Assembly: GCF_014495845.1 (NCBI RefSeq)
Contig: NZ_CP061080.1
Location: forward strand, 1,415,001-1,479,000
Direction of reading: 5' to 3'
DNA length: 64,000 nucleotides
Source of the DNA: Aquibium microcysteis
GTDB lineage: Bacteria > Pseudomonadota > Alphaproteobacteria > Rhizobiales > Rhizobiaceae
Shown: positions 1 to 9,388 of the stretch, piece by piece
Layout of the letters: each line of letters begins with the position of its first letter
Position numbering within the stretch: the stretch's first letter is position 1
Made by a program: the position numbers and the translations under genes
Notes under the pieces: generated by a model
What the model saw: only the letters and a program-made list of their open reading frames with translations
What the model was told of the DNA's origin: nothing
Databases searched by the model: none

Positions 1-116
1 GTATCGGTGGCATGGCAGGCGACGCATTTCCTGAAGATGACCTTGCCGGCCTCGATATCCTGGGCTTGGGCCATGGATGCGACGAGGACAAAAGCTCCCG
101 TCGTCACGACTTTCAT
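1..116 (-). CDS. c-type cytochrome, N-terminal part (cut by window edge)
   Basis: The first 38 codons are present. They encode a Sec signal peptide (hydrophobic stretch ending at an AQA-type cleavage site) followed by a CVACH haem-binding motif. The gene lies downstream of aioA on the same strand, where arsenite oxidase clusters usually carry a small periplasmic cytochrome c (aioC/cytC) that accepts electrons from arsenite oxidase. That role is inferred from position. The rest of the protein is beyond the left edge, so its length and any second haem site cannot be seen. Confidence 0.85.
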   Translation of the reverse strand, partial: MKVVTTGAFVLVASMAQAQDIEAGKVIFRKCVACHATD

Positions 117-199
117 GGTCGATGATGTCACGATGTACTCCGGTCTGATGCTGAAGGCGCCGCCGGGTTGGTGTGGCCCGGCGGCGCGAAGCGCGGTGG

Positions 200-2668
200 T
201 CAACCCGCGCTGTATTCCATGGACTTGAACGAGAGATCCGCCGCCGAGGCCGGCGCATCCGAGATTTTTCGGATGTTGGCCCAGGTGTGCTTGTAGTTCG
301 GAAGGATCAGTTCGTTCGTCCCGGCATTGACGATGTTGCCCTGCGCGCCGTTGGGAGCGCCGAACACCATGAAGGTCTCCTTCCGGCGCGCAGTCGGCGT
401 CGGATAGACCAGCGCCTGCGTGGCGCCGACATCGTTGAAGACCTCGACCAGATCGCCGGCCTTGACCCCGAGTTCGGCCATGTCCTCCGGGTTGATCTCG
501 ATATACGGGATCGGGAAGCGGTCGGAGACGAAGTCGTTGGCCTTGTCCAGGAACCAGTTCTGCCAGATGACGTTGGCGCGGCCATTGTTGATGAGGAACG
601 CAAAATTGTCCCTCTGGTAGGCCTTGCCGGGCGCCTGCATACCTCGCCATTCGCCGCCGCAGAACAGCGCCTTGCCGTCCTCGCGGCCATGACGGGTAAA
701 CTTTCCGTCCGTGTAGAGGCGCTTCGTCCCGACCAGTTGACCATTCTCGAAGCCGACGACCGGTTCCTGCACGCCATTGTTACCCATGGCGCGCAGCCGG
801 TCGTAGGTCACTTCCGGATTGCCGGAGTGATAGCCGTCCATGAAAGCGTCTTCCTCGGTCTTCCAGTCATAACCCTTGAACTGGTCGGCATAGGCCTCGC
901 GGCCATCTTCTCGCAGGACACGCTCAAGGTGCTGAGCGAGGCCGGCTGCGATCAGGCAGTCCGGCTTGGCGTTGCCCGGGCCGTCCATGTATTTCTCGAC
1001 GAGGCGTAGCCGGCGCTCGCCGTTCATCGAGGTCAGGTTCATCTCGCCGGATTCGACCGCTGGCAGGATGACATGCGCGGCCTGGCCGATCTGGCTGTGG
1101 ATGATGTCGACATTGACCGAGAACAACCCGCCCGCGTGGATCGCGCCGACGATGGCCTCGACCAGTTCTTCCCGGGTCGCTCCCGCATGTGCATCCATGG
1201 CGTCCTTAACCATGTTGGTCCGGCGGTTGTATTCGCGCTTGAACTCGGTCGCATTGAGCGTCGTCTTGTAGTGATCGTTGGCCCAGATGTGATGCACCTG
1301 GCCGTGGCCGGCGATGATCAGCTGGTCGATATAGGGCGCAGGCCGACCGACATGCGCGTCGGAGGGACGGAAGTAGCCTTCCTGGTGGCCACCGAGACGG
1401 CAGACACCACCGCCCTCGCGGCCGATATTGCCTGTCGCCAGGCCGATGTTCACCAGCGCGCCGATGACGCGATAGTTGTCGTTGCCCCAGATGATGCCCT
1501 TCTCGTAGCCGGTGGCGCACTTGCGGCGCGAGCCGTCCTCCTTCGGCTTGGCGATCCACTCGGCCGCCTTGACGATGTCTGCCTCGGCAAGCCCGGTGAT
1601 CGACGCGCCCTCGGCGAGCGACATCTTGCACTTCGCGCGCGCCATCTCGAACGAGCCGAGAGCGGCCGGATGCGCTTCGTCCTGCGGCACCGCGACGTCT
1701 CCGCCGAGTGTCGACGCGGCGATGAAGTCCTTGTCCACCCAGCCCTGGTCGGCGATGTAGGTGAACAGCGTGTTGAACAGCGCCAGGTCCGTTCCGGTCT
1801 TGATCGCCAGGTGCAGCACGTTCTCCGCCCCGGCTTCCACCTCGCAGGCATTGGCCGTCACCGTGCGGCGGGGATCGACTATGATCACCTTGGCCCCGTT
1901 CCTGATGCCGGGCACCATGTGGTTCAGGAAGAGGTTGGTCTGGCATTCGAGCGGGTTGGTGCCGACAAGCATGATCGTGTCGGTCAGCGTGTAGTCCTCA
2001 TAGGCGTAGTTCAGCTCGTCGACGCCCATGTCGCGGGTCGAGTGGACTTCCGAATTGTAGGCCGGGCGGTTGTGGATGCGGCAGTTCTTGACCTTCATCG
2101 AGCCGAAATAGAGCTTGCCGGTGCCCCAGGTGTTCTCGTAGCCGCCGGCAGATCCGCCATGGTCGAACATCGAGACGAACAGGTCGTTCTCGTCGTCCTT
2201 GTCGATCACGCGGGCGGTGACGCGCGCGACCAGATCGAGCGCGTCGTTCCAGCTCGTCGGCTGCCAGGTGCCGTAGCGCCAGACCATCGGCTCGGTCAGA
2301 CGTTGCTGCTGCGTGCCGGTCTTGTCGGAGCGCCGGTTCTCGGCCATGCGGGCGCCGCGCACGGAACCGAGGCCGGAATTCACCACGCAGGCGTGGTCCG
2401 GCTTGATGACCAGATGGACGTCCTTACCGTCCTGCCTGACGATGTTGTACATCGACGGCGCATACCAGGCCTCGGTATCGGCCGGCTGCTGCTCGGCCAG
2501 GTTCACGCCGAAGGCGTTGGCGGCGGCGTCGGTGCCCCCCTGCTTGTTCACCGGCCAAGTGTAGGCATGGTAGCCGCAGCCGACGATGCAGTAGTGGCAG
2601 GTGACATTGTGCTTCTTCGCATCCGCCGGAATGATCGGCAGGCGGTCGATGTGTCGCTTGTAAGCCAT
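200..2668 (-). CDS. aioA: arsenite oxidase large (molybdopterin) subunit
   Basis: This is the catalytic subunit of periplasmic arsenite oxidase, which oxidises As(III) to As(V) at a bis-molybdopterin-guanine-dinucleotide molybdenum centre. It belongs to the DMSO reductase family. The [3Fe-4S] motif C-x2-C-x3-C is visible at Cys24, Cys27 and Cys31, with a serine (Ser102) where the fourth ligand of other family members would be, a hallmark of AioA. The length of 822 residues matches the family. The ATG at 2668 is preceded by a strong AGGGAGG ribosome-binding site; upstream in-frame codons read into aioB and are not plausible starts. It follows aioB by 11 bp and has no signal peptide, so it should be exported with the Tat-borne AioB. 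Confidence 0.97.
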   Translation of the reverse strand: MAYKRHIDRLPIIPADAKKHNVTCHYCIVGCGYHAYTWPVNKQGGTDAAANAFGVNLAEQQPADTEAWYAPSMYNIVRQDGKDVHLVIKPDHACVVNSGLGSVRGARMAENRRSDKTGTQQQRLTEPMVWRYGTWQPTSWNDALDLVARVTARVIDKDDENDLFVSMFDHGGSAGGYENTWGTGKLYFGSMKVKNCRIHNRPAYNSEVHSTRDMGVDELNYAYEDYTLTDTIMLVGTNPLECQTNLFLNHMVPGIRNGAKVIIVDPRRTVTANACEVEAGAENVLHLAIKTGTDLALFNTLFTYIADQGWVDKDFIAASTLGGDVAVPQDEAHPAALGSFEMARAKCKMSLAEGASITGLAEADIVKAAEWIAKPKEDGSRRKCATGYEKGIIWGNDNYRVIGALVNIGLATGNIGREGGGVCRLGGHQEGYFRPSDAHVGRPAPYIDQLIIAGHGQVHHIWANDHYKTTLNATEFKREYNRRTNMVKDAMDAHAGATREELVEAIVGAIHAGGLFSVNVDIIHSQIGQAAHVILPAVESGEMNLTSMNGERRLRLVEKYMDGPGNAKPDCLIAAGLAQHLERVLREDGREAYADQFKGYDWKTEEDAFMDGYHSGNPEVTYDRLRAMGNNGVQEPVVGFENGQLVGTKRLYTDGKFTRHGREDGKALFCGGEWRGMQAPGKAYQRDNFAFLINNGRANVIWQNWFLDKANDFVSDRFPIPYIEINPEDMAELGVKAGDLVEVFNDVGATQALVYPTPTARRKETFMVFGAPNGAQGNIVNAGTNELILPNYKHTWANIRKISDAPASAADLSFKSMEYSAG

Positions 2669-2679
2669 TGTTCCCTCCC

Positions 2680-3204
2680 TCAGAGCACGTTCGACAGGCG
2701 GCCGTAGAGAAGCTCGTCCACGCCCTCGGCGTAGATGTCTCCCTTCTCGTCCACCCTCAGCGCATATTGCGGCAGGTTCTGCGTGGCCTGGCCCCAGATC
2801 TGCTGGCCGCCGGCTTCGCAGTCGAAGCGGGAATAGTGTCCGGGGCAATTCAGCGTCCGGTCGGCGGCGACGTAGTTGAGCGGGAAGCCCTTGTGCGGAC
2901 AGATCGTCGAGAAGCCGACGATGTCGCCGTCAGGACCGGTACCGCCTTCGACCCGCGTGCCGAGCTTCAGGAGCACGCCAGGGGCGTTCTCGTCGGGATA
3001 GGTCACGTCGAAGGTCTCGTTCAGCTTGAGGTCGGCGACGTTTCCGAGGCGGTTCGACGGATAGTCGAGGCGCGCAAGGGCCACCTGGGCCCTGGCCGGC
3101 GCTGCCGGAAGAGCAACCGAAGTGGCGGTGGCGGCAGCGGCAAGCGCGCCGCCGCGCAGGAACTGTCGGCGGCCGACATCGACCAATTTGGTGCACCTAT
3201 CCAT
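2680..3204 (-). CDS. aioB: arsenite oxidase small (Rieske) subunit
   Basis: This is the 174-residue Rieske [2Fe-2S] subunit that passes electrons from AioA to a cytochrome or copper protein. A twin-arginine signal (GRRQFLRGG at residues 11-19) leads a hydrophobic stretch and an ARAQ cleavage site, so the folded AioAB complex should be exported by Tat. The cluster ligands are Cys102-x-His104 and Cys120-x2-His123. The start at 3204 has a GGGAGG ribosome-binding site about nine bases upstream. It is the first gene of aioBA-cytochrome c and has a sigma-54 promoter just upstream. Confidence 0.97.
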   Translation of the reverse strand: MDRCTKLVDVGRRQFLRGGALAAAATATSVALPAAPARAQVALARLDYPSNRLGNVADLKLNETFDVTYPDENAPGVLLKLGTRVEGGTGPDGDIVGFSTICPHKGFPLNYVAADRTLNCPGHYSRFDCEAGGQQIWGQATQNLPQYALRVDEKGDIYAEGVDELLYGRLSNVL

Positions 3205-3243
3205 TCCATCCTCCCTGGTTCGCGACTGGGTACGCAAAGACTG

Positions 3244-3260
3244 TTGCAAGGAGGGTGCCA
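3244..3260 (-). promoter_or_regulatory. sigma-54 (-24/-12) promoter of aioBA
   Basis: On the minus strand the sequence TGGCACCCTCCTTGCAA fits the RpoN consensus TGGCAC-N5-TTGCA exactly, with GG and GC ten bases apart. Transcription would start near 3232, about 28 bases before the aioB start codon. The adjacent AioR is an NtrC-family activator, the class that works only with sigma-54. Confidence 0.93.
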
Positions 3261-3449
3261 GTGGCTGGGAACGGGCCGGCACCCTGCAAATCCAGCGTCT
3301 TGCAGAACGCGCGAATTCGTCATGTCCGGATTTCCGGACATGCTGCGCTGCCGTTGGTCCGGAAACCCGGACGAAGCCCAGGAGTGCAGGATTCAGGTCG
3401 ATTTCGATGCCCTGGGGCGCTAGTCTGTCCGGCAGGGAGGATCGAATTC

Positions 3450-4340
3450 TTGAATCTAAGGTACCCAGCCACGAGCCAGGTACTCGACCGCCGTTCGGCG
3501 CTTGCGATTTGCGGCGGCGCCGTGGTTTCGCTAGCGCTTGTGCCCGGCACGGCCTCCGCCCAGGAAGGGTTCAAGTTCGGCCTGACGCCGGTCTTCCTGT
3601 CCAACGACCTCGAACTTCTGGCACTTCTGCGCGCCTACCTCACCGAAGCTATTGGCGAGCCGGTCGAACTGGTAAGCCGTCGGACCTATCAGGAGATCAC
3701 GGCGCTGCTCGTCGCGGGCCAGCTCCATGCGGCGTGGATCTGCGGCTATCCCTATGTCCAGTTCAAGTCGGATCTTGATCTCGTGGCCACGCCGTCCTGG
3801 CATGGCGAGCCGCTCTACCAATCCTATCTGATCACCGCTGCCGACAGGCCGACCGAGCGGTGGGAGGATCTGAAGGGCGACATCCACGCCTTTTCCGACC
3901 CGGACTCCAATTCCGGATTCCTCGTGACCCGTGCGCTCCTGGCCGAGAGCGGGTTGAAGCCCGAGGGGTTCTTCGCCCGCACCTTCTACACCTATGGCCA
4001 CCGCAACGTGATCCGCGCCGTGGCGTCCGGCCTTGCCCAGTCCGGCAGCGTCGACGGCTATGTCTGGGACGTCATGCGCGAGATGGAGCCGGACCTCGTC
4101 AACCAGACGCGGATCGTCCGCCGGTCCGAGTGGCTCGGCTTTCCGCCTGTGGCCTCGCCAAGAGCTCTGGCAAGCGACCCGCGCATCGTCCGTCTCAGGA
4201 ATGCTCTGACGGCGATGAACCGGCATGAGGATGGCCGCAAAGTCCTGGCGCTGCTGCGGCTCGACGGCTTCGTCGCGACCGAGCCGGCGCTCTTCGACAC
4301 GATCGCCGCCAAGGTCGATACGGTGAGGCGGTTAGGATGA
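3450..4340 (+). CDS. aioX: periplasmic arsenite-binding protein of the AioXSR system
   Basis: This is a PhnD-like substrate-binding protein that senses arsenite in the periplasm and signals through AioS. The start is taken as TTG at 3450 because a GGGAGG ribosome-binding site sits just upstream and the following 37 residues form a clean signal peptide ending ASAQ. Longer in-frame readings cover the aioB promoter. The mature protein carries one prominent cysteine in AAWICGYPY (Cys98 from this start), matching the cysteine required for arsenite binding in characterised AioX. The length of 296 residues is typical. Its stop overlaps the aioS start by four bases (ATGA), which implies translational coupling. 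Confidence 0.93.
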   Translation: MNLRYPATSQVLDRRSALAICGGAVVSLALVPGTASAQEGFKFGLTPVFLSNDLELLALLRAYLTEAIGEPVELVSRRTYQEITALLVAGQLHAAWICGYPYVQFKSDLDLVATPSWHGEPLYQSYLITAADRPTERWEDLKGDIHAFSDPDSNSGFLVTRALLAESGLKPEGFFARTFYTYGHRNVIRAVASGLAQSGSVDGYVWDVMREMEPDLVNQTRIVRRSEWLGFPPVASPRALASDPRIVRLRNALTAMNRHEDGRKVLALLRLDGFVATEPALFDTIAAKVDTVRRLG

Positions 4341-5800
4341 GCATGCTCCGTCGCCTCCGCGCCATTCCGGTCTCCTACCGCGTGCCGATCCTGGTCGCGC
4401 TCCTGATGGTGGCGATCAGCGCGGTGATCTCGGAGCGGGTGCTCGACCGGCTGTCGCGCACCCAGGAATCCTTTATCGACGGTCTCGCCGGCAGCTATCT
4501 CGACGGACTGACCGCAGCCGTCCTGCCGGCCGTTCTGCGCGCTGACGTGTGGGAGGTCTTCGACGCGCTCGACCGCTCCCAGAAATCCTACCAGGCGCTG
4601 TCGCCTATCGAGGCGGTCGTCACCAGTGCCGACGGCAAAGTCCTGGCGGCCACGGACCCCACCCGAATCCCGTCCTTCTCGGAGCTTCCGGAGGCCTACG
4701 CGTCACGCTACGGCGCTCGCACGGTGACCTTCGACCGCGAGGCGGACACGGGCTTCGCGTTCCGCGACCTCGTCTATCAAGGCCAGAAGATCGGCGCGAT
4801 CCACACCGCCTTCGACGCTTCGCACATCTTCGCCGAGCGCCGCGAGATCCTGGCGACCCTGCTCGTCACCAACGGCATCCTCGCCGCGATATTCTCGCTC
4901 GGCGGCTTCCTGCTGGTGCGCCGCATGATCGAACCGATGCGGGTGCTGGAGGATCACATGCGCGCTGCGGCCAACGGAGTCGCGGAGCCGATTTCGTCGC
5001 GCGCCGTTCCGTCACGCGGCGGCGAGGTCGCGAGCCTGTTCAATGGCTACAACGCGCTCGTCCATGCCGAACGGGAGCGCGCCAATTTCGCGATGCAACT
5101 GGCCGAGGAGGAGAAACTGGCGAGCCTGGGGCGGCTAGCCTCCGGAATGGCGCACGAGATCAACAATCCGCTTGGCGGGCTGTTCAACGCTATCGATACA
5201 CTGAAGACGCATGGGCGGACGCCCGGCGTGCGCGACACCTCGATCAGCCTGATCGAGCGCGGATTGAACGGCATCCGCGAGGTTGTCGAGGCGGCGCTCG
5301 CGACCTACCGCCCCGAACGATCCGCCCGGCCGCTTAGCGCTGACGACCTGGAGGACGTGAGGGTGCTGATGAAACCCGAGTTACGCCGACGCCGGCAGAG
5401 ACTGGATTTGCAGGTAGACTGGCCGGCTGGGTTCGCCGCGTCGATCCCCGGCGGCCCGGTGCGGCAGGCAGTCCTGAACCTGCTGCTCAACGCCAGTGCC
5501 GCCACCCCCGAGGGTGGCTCAATCGGTCTGACCGTCGATCGGACGACGGACCATCTGAAGATCTCGGTCTCCGACGAAGGCCCGGGCCTGCCCAGGGATT
5601 CGATCGCCATGCTGAGCGACGACGATCCCGGCCCGGCCGTGCGCGCCGGACGAGGGCTGGGGCTCTGGATGGTACGCCGCATGGTCGACGCCTGCGGAGG
5701 CAAGGCCGCCGTCGAAGGAAGATCGACGGGAGGATCGATCGTCACCCTGATCCTGCCGATCCCGGAGGAAACACGGAATGAGCGGAGCCATGCTGCCTGA
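4337..5800 (+). CDS. aioS: arsenite-responsive sensor histidine kinase
   Basis: This is the 487-residue membrane kinase of the AioXSR system. One transmembrane helix lies near residues 17-33 and a second near 171-194. A periplasmic sensor domain lies between them and a HAMP-like segment follows. The H-box is AHEINNP with His273 as the phosphorylation site, and an ATPase domain with N, G1 (DEGPG) and G2 (GRGLGL) boxes follows. It should relay AioX-bound arsenite to AioR. It overlaps aioX by four bases and aioR by 23 bases, indicating one transcript. Confidence 0.95.
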   Translation: MSMLRRLRAIPVSYRVPILVALLMVAISAVISERVLDRLSRTQESFIDGLAGSYLDGLTAAVLPAVLRADVWEVFDALDRSQKSYQALSPIEAVVTSADGKVLAATDPTRIPSFSELPEAYASRYGARTVTFDREADTGFAFRDLVYQGQKIGAIHTAFDASHIFAERREILATLLVTNGILAAIFSLGGFLLVRRMIEPMRVLEDHMRAAANGVAEPISSRAVPSRGGEVASLFNGYNALVHAERERANFAMQLAEEEKLASLGRLASGMAHEINNPLGGLFNAIDTLKTHGRTPGVRDTSISLIERGLNGIREVVEAALATYRPERSARPLSADDLEDVRVLMKPELRRRRQRLDLQVDWPAGFAASIPGGPVRQAVLNLLLNASAATPEGGSIGLTVDRTTDHLKISVSDEGPGLPRDSIAMLSDDDPGPAVRAGRGLGLWMVRRMVDACGGKAAVEGRSTGGSIVTLILPIPEETRNERSHAA

Positions 5801-7112
5801 GCGCGCCCGCGTCGGGCTGGTCGAAGACGATCCCGTCATGGGTGGTTCCATCGTCCAGCGGCTGGAGCTTGAGGGCTGGGACGTGACCTGGTGGCAGACT
5901 GGAGGAGAGGCCATAGCGGGTCTCGGCCGCGTCGCCGGCTCCCTCGACCTCGTGATCTGCGACATCCGACTGCCGGACATGTCCGGCGAGGCGGTGTTCG
6001 AGGAATTGGCGCGGCAGCCGAATGCTCCGCCCTTCCTGTTCGTCACGGGCTTCGCCGAGATCGACCAGGCCGTCCGCCTGATGCGCTCGGGTGCGGTCGA
6101 CTTCATGACCAAGCCCTTCGCGATGGATGATTTCCTGAAGCGGATCGCCGCCGGCCGGCGGAGCACGCGCGCCGGCATGCGGTTGAAGGAATACGTGCTG
6201 GGCCTGTCACCAGCGATCCAGCACGCAGAGGACCTCATCCATCGCTATGCGGCGCATGACCTCCCGGTGCTGATCACAGGCGAGACCGGATCCGGCAAGG
6301 AGGTCGCAGCGCGGCTTTTGCATCAGGTCTCGGCGCGCACGGAACAGCCCTTCGTCGCGGTGAATTGCGCGGCGATCCCCGGCGATCTCCTGGAAAGCGA
6401 ACTCTTCGGTCACGAGAAGGGCGCCTTCACCGGCGCCCACCAACGCCATCTCGGCTACGCCGAACGCGCCAGGGGCGGCACGCTCTTCCTCGACGAGATC
6501 GGCGACATGCCCCCTTCCCTGCAGGCCAAGCTGCTGCGCCTGATCGAGAGCGAATCCTTCACGCGGCTCGGCGGCGAGGCGGCCGTCCCCTTCCGCGCCC
6601 GGATCGTCGCGGCCACGCACCGCGCCCTGGCGCCGGGGCAGGCATCCGGCTTCCGCGAAGACCTCTACTTCCGTCTCGCCGTGCTCCCGGTCGACATCCC
6701 GCCACTCAGGCAGCGGCCGGAGGACATCGTCTGGCTGCTCGACCGCTTCCTGGAGAATGCCGCCGCACGCTCAGACGCGCGCATCCGCGGCTTCAGCGCC
6801 CTGACGGAGGAAGCGGCACTCGCGCATCCATGGCCCGGCAACGTGCGCGAACTGCGCAATCGCGTCGACCGGGCCGTGGCGCTGACGGCGTCGGAATGGA
6901 TCATGCCGGGCGATCTCTTCCCGGATCGTCCCGGAACCCAGGCCAGGCCCGGGTTCCTCCCTCTGGCAGACGTCCGCGACGCGGCAGAACGCCGGCAGAT
7001 CGAGCGGGCGCTCGAACAGACCGAAGGCCAGGTCATCAAGGCCGCCGAGCTGCTCGGCATCGGCCGTTCGACGCTGTGGGAAAAGATGACGCGGCTGGGG
7101 GTGCGAGGGTAG
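5778..7112 (+). CDS. aioR: sigma-54-dependent response regulator of arsenite oxidation
   Basis: This NtrC-family activator has 444 residues. A receiver domain carries the phospho-acceptor Asp62 (CDIRLPDM). A sigma-54 interaction AAA+ domain follows, with Walker A GETGSGKE (168-175) and the GAFTGA loop (215-220), and a C-terminal Fis-type helix-turn-helix ends in ELLGIGRSTLWEKM. It should activate the RpoN promoter upstream of aioB. The last 465 bp are present a second time, in decayed form, at 54392-54859. Confidence 0.96.
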   Translation: MSGAMLPERARVGLVEDDPVMGGSIVQRLELEGWDVTWWQTGGEAIAGLGRVAGSLDLVICDIRLPDMSGEAVFEELARQPNAPPFLFVTGFAEIDQAVRLMRSGAVDFMTKPFAMDDFLKRIAAGRRSTRAGMRLKEYVLGLSPAIQHAEDLIHRYAAHDLPVLITGETGSGKEVAARLLHQVSARTEQPFVAVNCAAIPGDLLESELFGHEKGAFTGAHQRHLGYAERARGGTLFLDEIGDMPPSLQAKLLRLIESESFTRLGGEAAVPFRARIVAATHRALAPGQASGFREDLYFRLAVLPVDIPPLRQRPEDIVWLLDRFLENAAARSDARIRGFSALTEEAALAHPWPGNVRELRNRVDRAVALTASEWIMPGDLFPDRPGTQARPGFLPLADVRDAAERRQIERALEQTEGQVIKAAELLGIGRSTLWEKMTRLGVRG

Positions 7113-7236
7113 AAATGCTACCCATCGGACGCCGAGCTGAAGGCAAGATCGGGCCGTGTGCTGACTGTCCGGTTTAGATTCCGATCTGGCCTAAGCCGAC
7201 ATTCCCATAAGCCTGCAAATGCTGCAGGGCGCACCA

Positions 7237-7765
7237 TCAGATCAATATGAGACCAACTCCCGCCAGTGCGCAGGCGACCAGCACCCAGCCCATCGATACG
7301 CCGAACCTGAATATCGCCAGCATAGCCGCCGCCGTCAGCACGATCGCGGCCCAGTTCGCTGGAAAGGACAGGCACGTCGAGCGTCAGGCCGAGGATGCCG
7401 GTCTCCACGACCGTGTCCAACAGCACGTGCAGGGCGAACCAGATCGCGAGGTTGAGGATCACGCCGACGACCGCGGCGGTGATCGCCGACAGTGCGCCTG
7501 ACAGCGCCGCATTGCCGCGCAGGCGCTCGATGAAGGGCGCACTGACGAAGATCCAGAGGAAGCAGGGCACGAAGGTCACCCAAGTCGTGATCACGGGCGC
7601 CTAGCGTCGCGGCCAGCAGCGGGTCGAGGCCGCCGGCGTCCCGGTAGGCGCCGAGGAAGCCGAAGAACTGGACGGCCATGATGAGCGGTCCCGGTGTCGT
7701 CTCGGCCATGCCGGGCCCGTCGAGCATCTCGCCGGGTCGTGGCCAGGAGACGCGTACCGACGAAT
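7237..7765 (-). pseudogene. chrA: chromate transporter remnant (5'-truncated, two frameshifts)
   Basis: Three consecutive minus-strand frames together spell the C-terminal half of a CHR-family chromate efflux protein. The segment GEMLDGPGMAETTPGPLIM comes first. ITTWVTFVPCFLWIF and IERLRGN follow after a frameshift near 7605. A last transmembrane segment ending RFGVSMGWVL follows after a second shift near 7360 and stops at 7237. The 5' half is absent: homology ends near 7765, where another broken gene begins on the opposite strand. No functional transporter can be made from it. Confidence 0.85.
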
Positions 7766-8062
7766 GTCGGTGACGCTGGCACCGCGTGAAGGCGCAGAGA
7801 TCAAGCTCGTCATCGTCAAGGGCGCGCAGGCGAACTATGCCTGGACCGTCAATGGCGCCGTGGTGAACTTCGACACCATGGTGATAGGGGCGGCGAGAAT
7901 GTCTCCTACGATAAGGGCCGCGGCGTCGCCGAGGACGAGGGCGTGCTTGAAGCTGCCTTTGACGACAACCACGGCTGGTTTTGGCGCAACCTCACCGAGG
8001 AGCCCGTCACCGTGACGCTGAAGACCAGCGGCGCCTACTCGGACATCAAGCGGATGATGTAG
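7764..8062 (+). pseudogene. remnant of a small metal-context membrane-anchor protein
   Basis: The first frame reads APREGAEIKLVIVKGAQ and then NFDT. A one-base deletion near 7876 moves the sense into the next frame, which reads HGDRGGENVSYDKGRG and later DNHGWFWRN, ending KRMM before a TAG at 8060. The pattern is that of a short conserved protein, often annotated as a transmembrane anchor protein, found near heavy-metal genes. The expected N-terminal membrane helix is missing at the junction with the chrA remnant. The family assignment is from memory of the pattern and its function is not known. Confidence 0.6.
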
Positions 8063-8068
8063 GCGGCG

Positions 8069-8368
8069 ATGGCGAAAGCCGACCGTCCCATGCGTTCCGG
8101 CGGATCCGACCCGCCGGGCGCATTCATCGTCGTCCCGCCGAACGGCAAGCGGTTCGAGGATCCCAACGTGATCCGCAGGCTCGAATCCTTTGTCCGCAAG
8201 CGCCTGCCGATGCACGACATCGAGGATGCCTGGGTCGCTCAGCACCGTATCGAGACGTTCACATTGGTCGAGCGGGGCGCTGATGGAAAGTCGACCCCGA
8301 ACAAACGGGCGATCCTGCTGGCTCTCGATGACTTCGAGCCCGACGCCCCCGAACTGAAACCCGACTGA
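8069..8368 (+). CDS. hypothetical protein, 99 residues
   Basis: I do not recognise this protein. It is charged and soluble-looking, with no signal peptide or membrane helix, and is rich in Arg, Asp and Glu. It starts six bases after the preceding pseudogene and may once have been co-transcribed with it. The reading frame has good coding character (third-position GC bias) but sits in a degraded stretch, so it may itself be a remnant. Confidence 0.5.
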   Translation: MAKADRPMRSGGSDPPGAFIVVPPNGKRFEDPNVIRRLESFVRKRLPMHDIEDAWVAQHRIETFTLVERGADGKSTPNKRAILLALDDFEPDAPELKPD

Positions 8369-8379
8369 GGTTCGGGCAG

Positions 8380-9387
8380 CTACACTGCAGCGGAGGTTGA
8401 TTTTTCCGCGGCAGTCGCCTCGTCGAGGGACGACGCCTCCCTCCCGAAATCAAGCGGGTCGTGGGGGCGGGCCAGTTTTCGGTATTCCGCCGGCGTCGGC
8501 CCGACCGCGGCGCGGAAGGCGCGTTGGAAGTGGGGCTGGTCGCTGTAGCCTGCGAGCAGCCCCACCAGCGCAAGCGGTGTGCCCGTTGTGGCAAGCAGGC
8601 GTGTGGCACTGTGCACGCGTGCGGATGCCACAATGTCTCCCAGTGACCAGCCAGCCCCGGCCAGCCGCCGCTGAAGGGTTCGCAGGCTGAGCCCCTTCGC
8701 GCTGGCGACATCAGCCGCTGCCCGGCGTGCATGCGGAGCGCCAAGCTGCTCGGCGAACAGCCGCGCAACGAGAGGATCGGAGATGGCTCGTCCCGAGAAG
8801 TCGACGGCGGGGATCAGATTCGCGTCCTGCTCCAGAGGGGCAAATGCCAAAGGCTCAAATACTTTCCAGGAGATAGACCAGCGATGTGTCTGCTCCACCG
8901 TCGGGGGCGGATCGGCCAGCGTGGACGTCCCGTCGAACCTCAACACCGTGTCGCGCGCGCCGCACCACCTGAGAATGCCCAGGATCAGTCCCGCCACGGC
9001 AAGGTTCTCGCCAGCCGAAATCGGCGATCCGCGCGTGTCGAAATGCTCCATGCCGATCCGGTGCGGGTCGCGGTCGACGACACGGGTGCGGTGCCGCGAA
9101 TGGAAATAGCGTTCGATCGCGAGCCAGCTTGCGATCACATCGTAGGGTCCCTGGCATCCGGCGAACACGCCTGCAACGGGATGGTCCGAGAATTCCGGAA
9201 CGACGTCGGCGACGCGCAGGATTGCCTCCGGACCGTGGGCGTCGAGCACCCCATCGAGCAGTGTCCGCTTCTCGGCAGGGCTTATGGTCCGCTCACCCAC
9301 GGCCGTCGACGACGGCACCGCAATGGACTGCCGGGAAAGCGAGCGGCGCACCATGGCCAGAACCAGCGCGCTGGCGAAGTCCTCCAC
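8380..9387 (-). CDS. AraC-family transcriptional regulator
   Basis: The protein has 335 residues. The N-terminal 200 residues resemble the AraC-type arabinose-binding/ligand domain seen in OruR/ArgR-like regulators. The C-terminal 90 residues hold two helix-turn-helix units, with SLRTLQRRLAGAG and the signature GYSDQPHFQRAFR. It begins one base after the iorB-like gene stops, in the same direction, so it is probably the last gene of that oxidoreductase operon and may control it. The ligand is unknown. Confidence 0.85.
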   Translation of the reverse strand: MEDFASALVLAMVRRSLSRQSIAVPSSTAVGERTISPAEKRTLLDGVLDAHGPEAILRVADVVPEFSDHPVAGVFAGCQGPYDVIASWLAIERYFHSRHRTRVVDRDPHRIGMEHFDTRGSPISAGENLAVAGLILGILRWCGARDTVLRFDGTSTLADPPPTVEQTHRWSISWKVFEPLAFAPLEQDANLIPAVDFSGRAISDPLVARLFAEQLGAPHARRAAADVASAKGLSLRTLQRRLAGAGWSLGDIVASARVHSATRLLATTGTPLALVGLLAGYSDQPHFQRAFRAAVGPTPAEYRKLARPHDPLDFGREASSLDEATAAEKSTSAAV

Positions 9388-9388
9388 G

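Noticed and set aside
1073..2707. Long open frame on the plus strand opposite aioA (544 codons)
   Set aside because: It is fully antisense to arsenite oxidase, has Arg/Asp/Val-rich composition without domain motifs, and no ribosome-binding site. Such frames are common opposite GC-rich genes.
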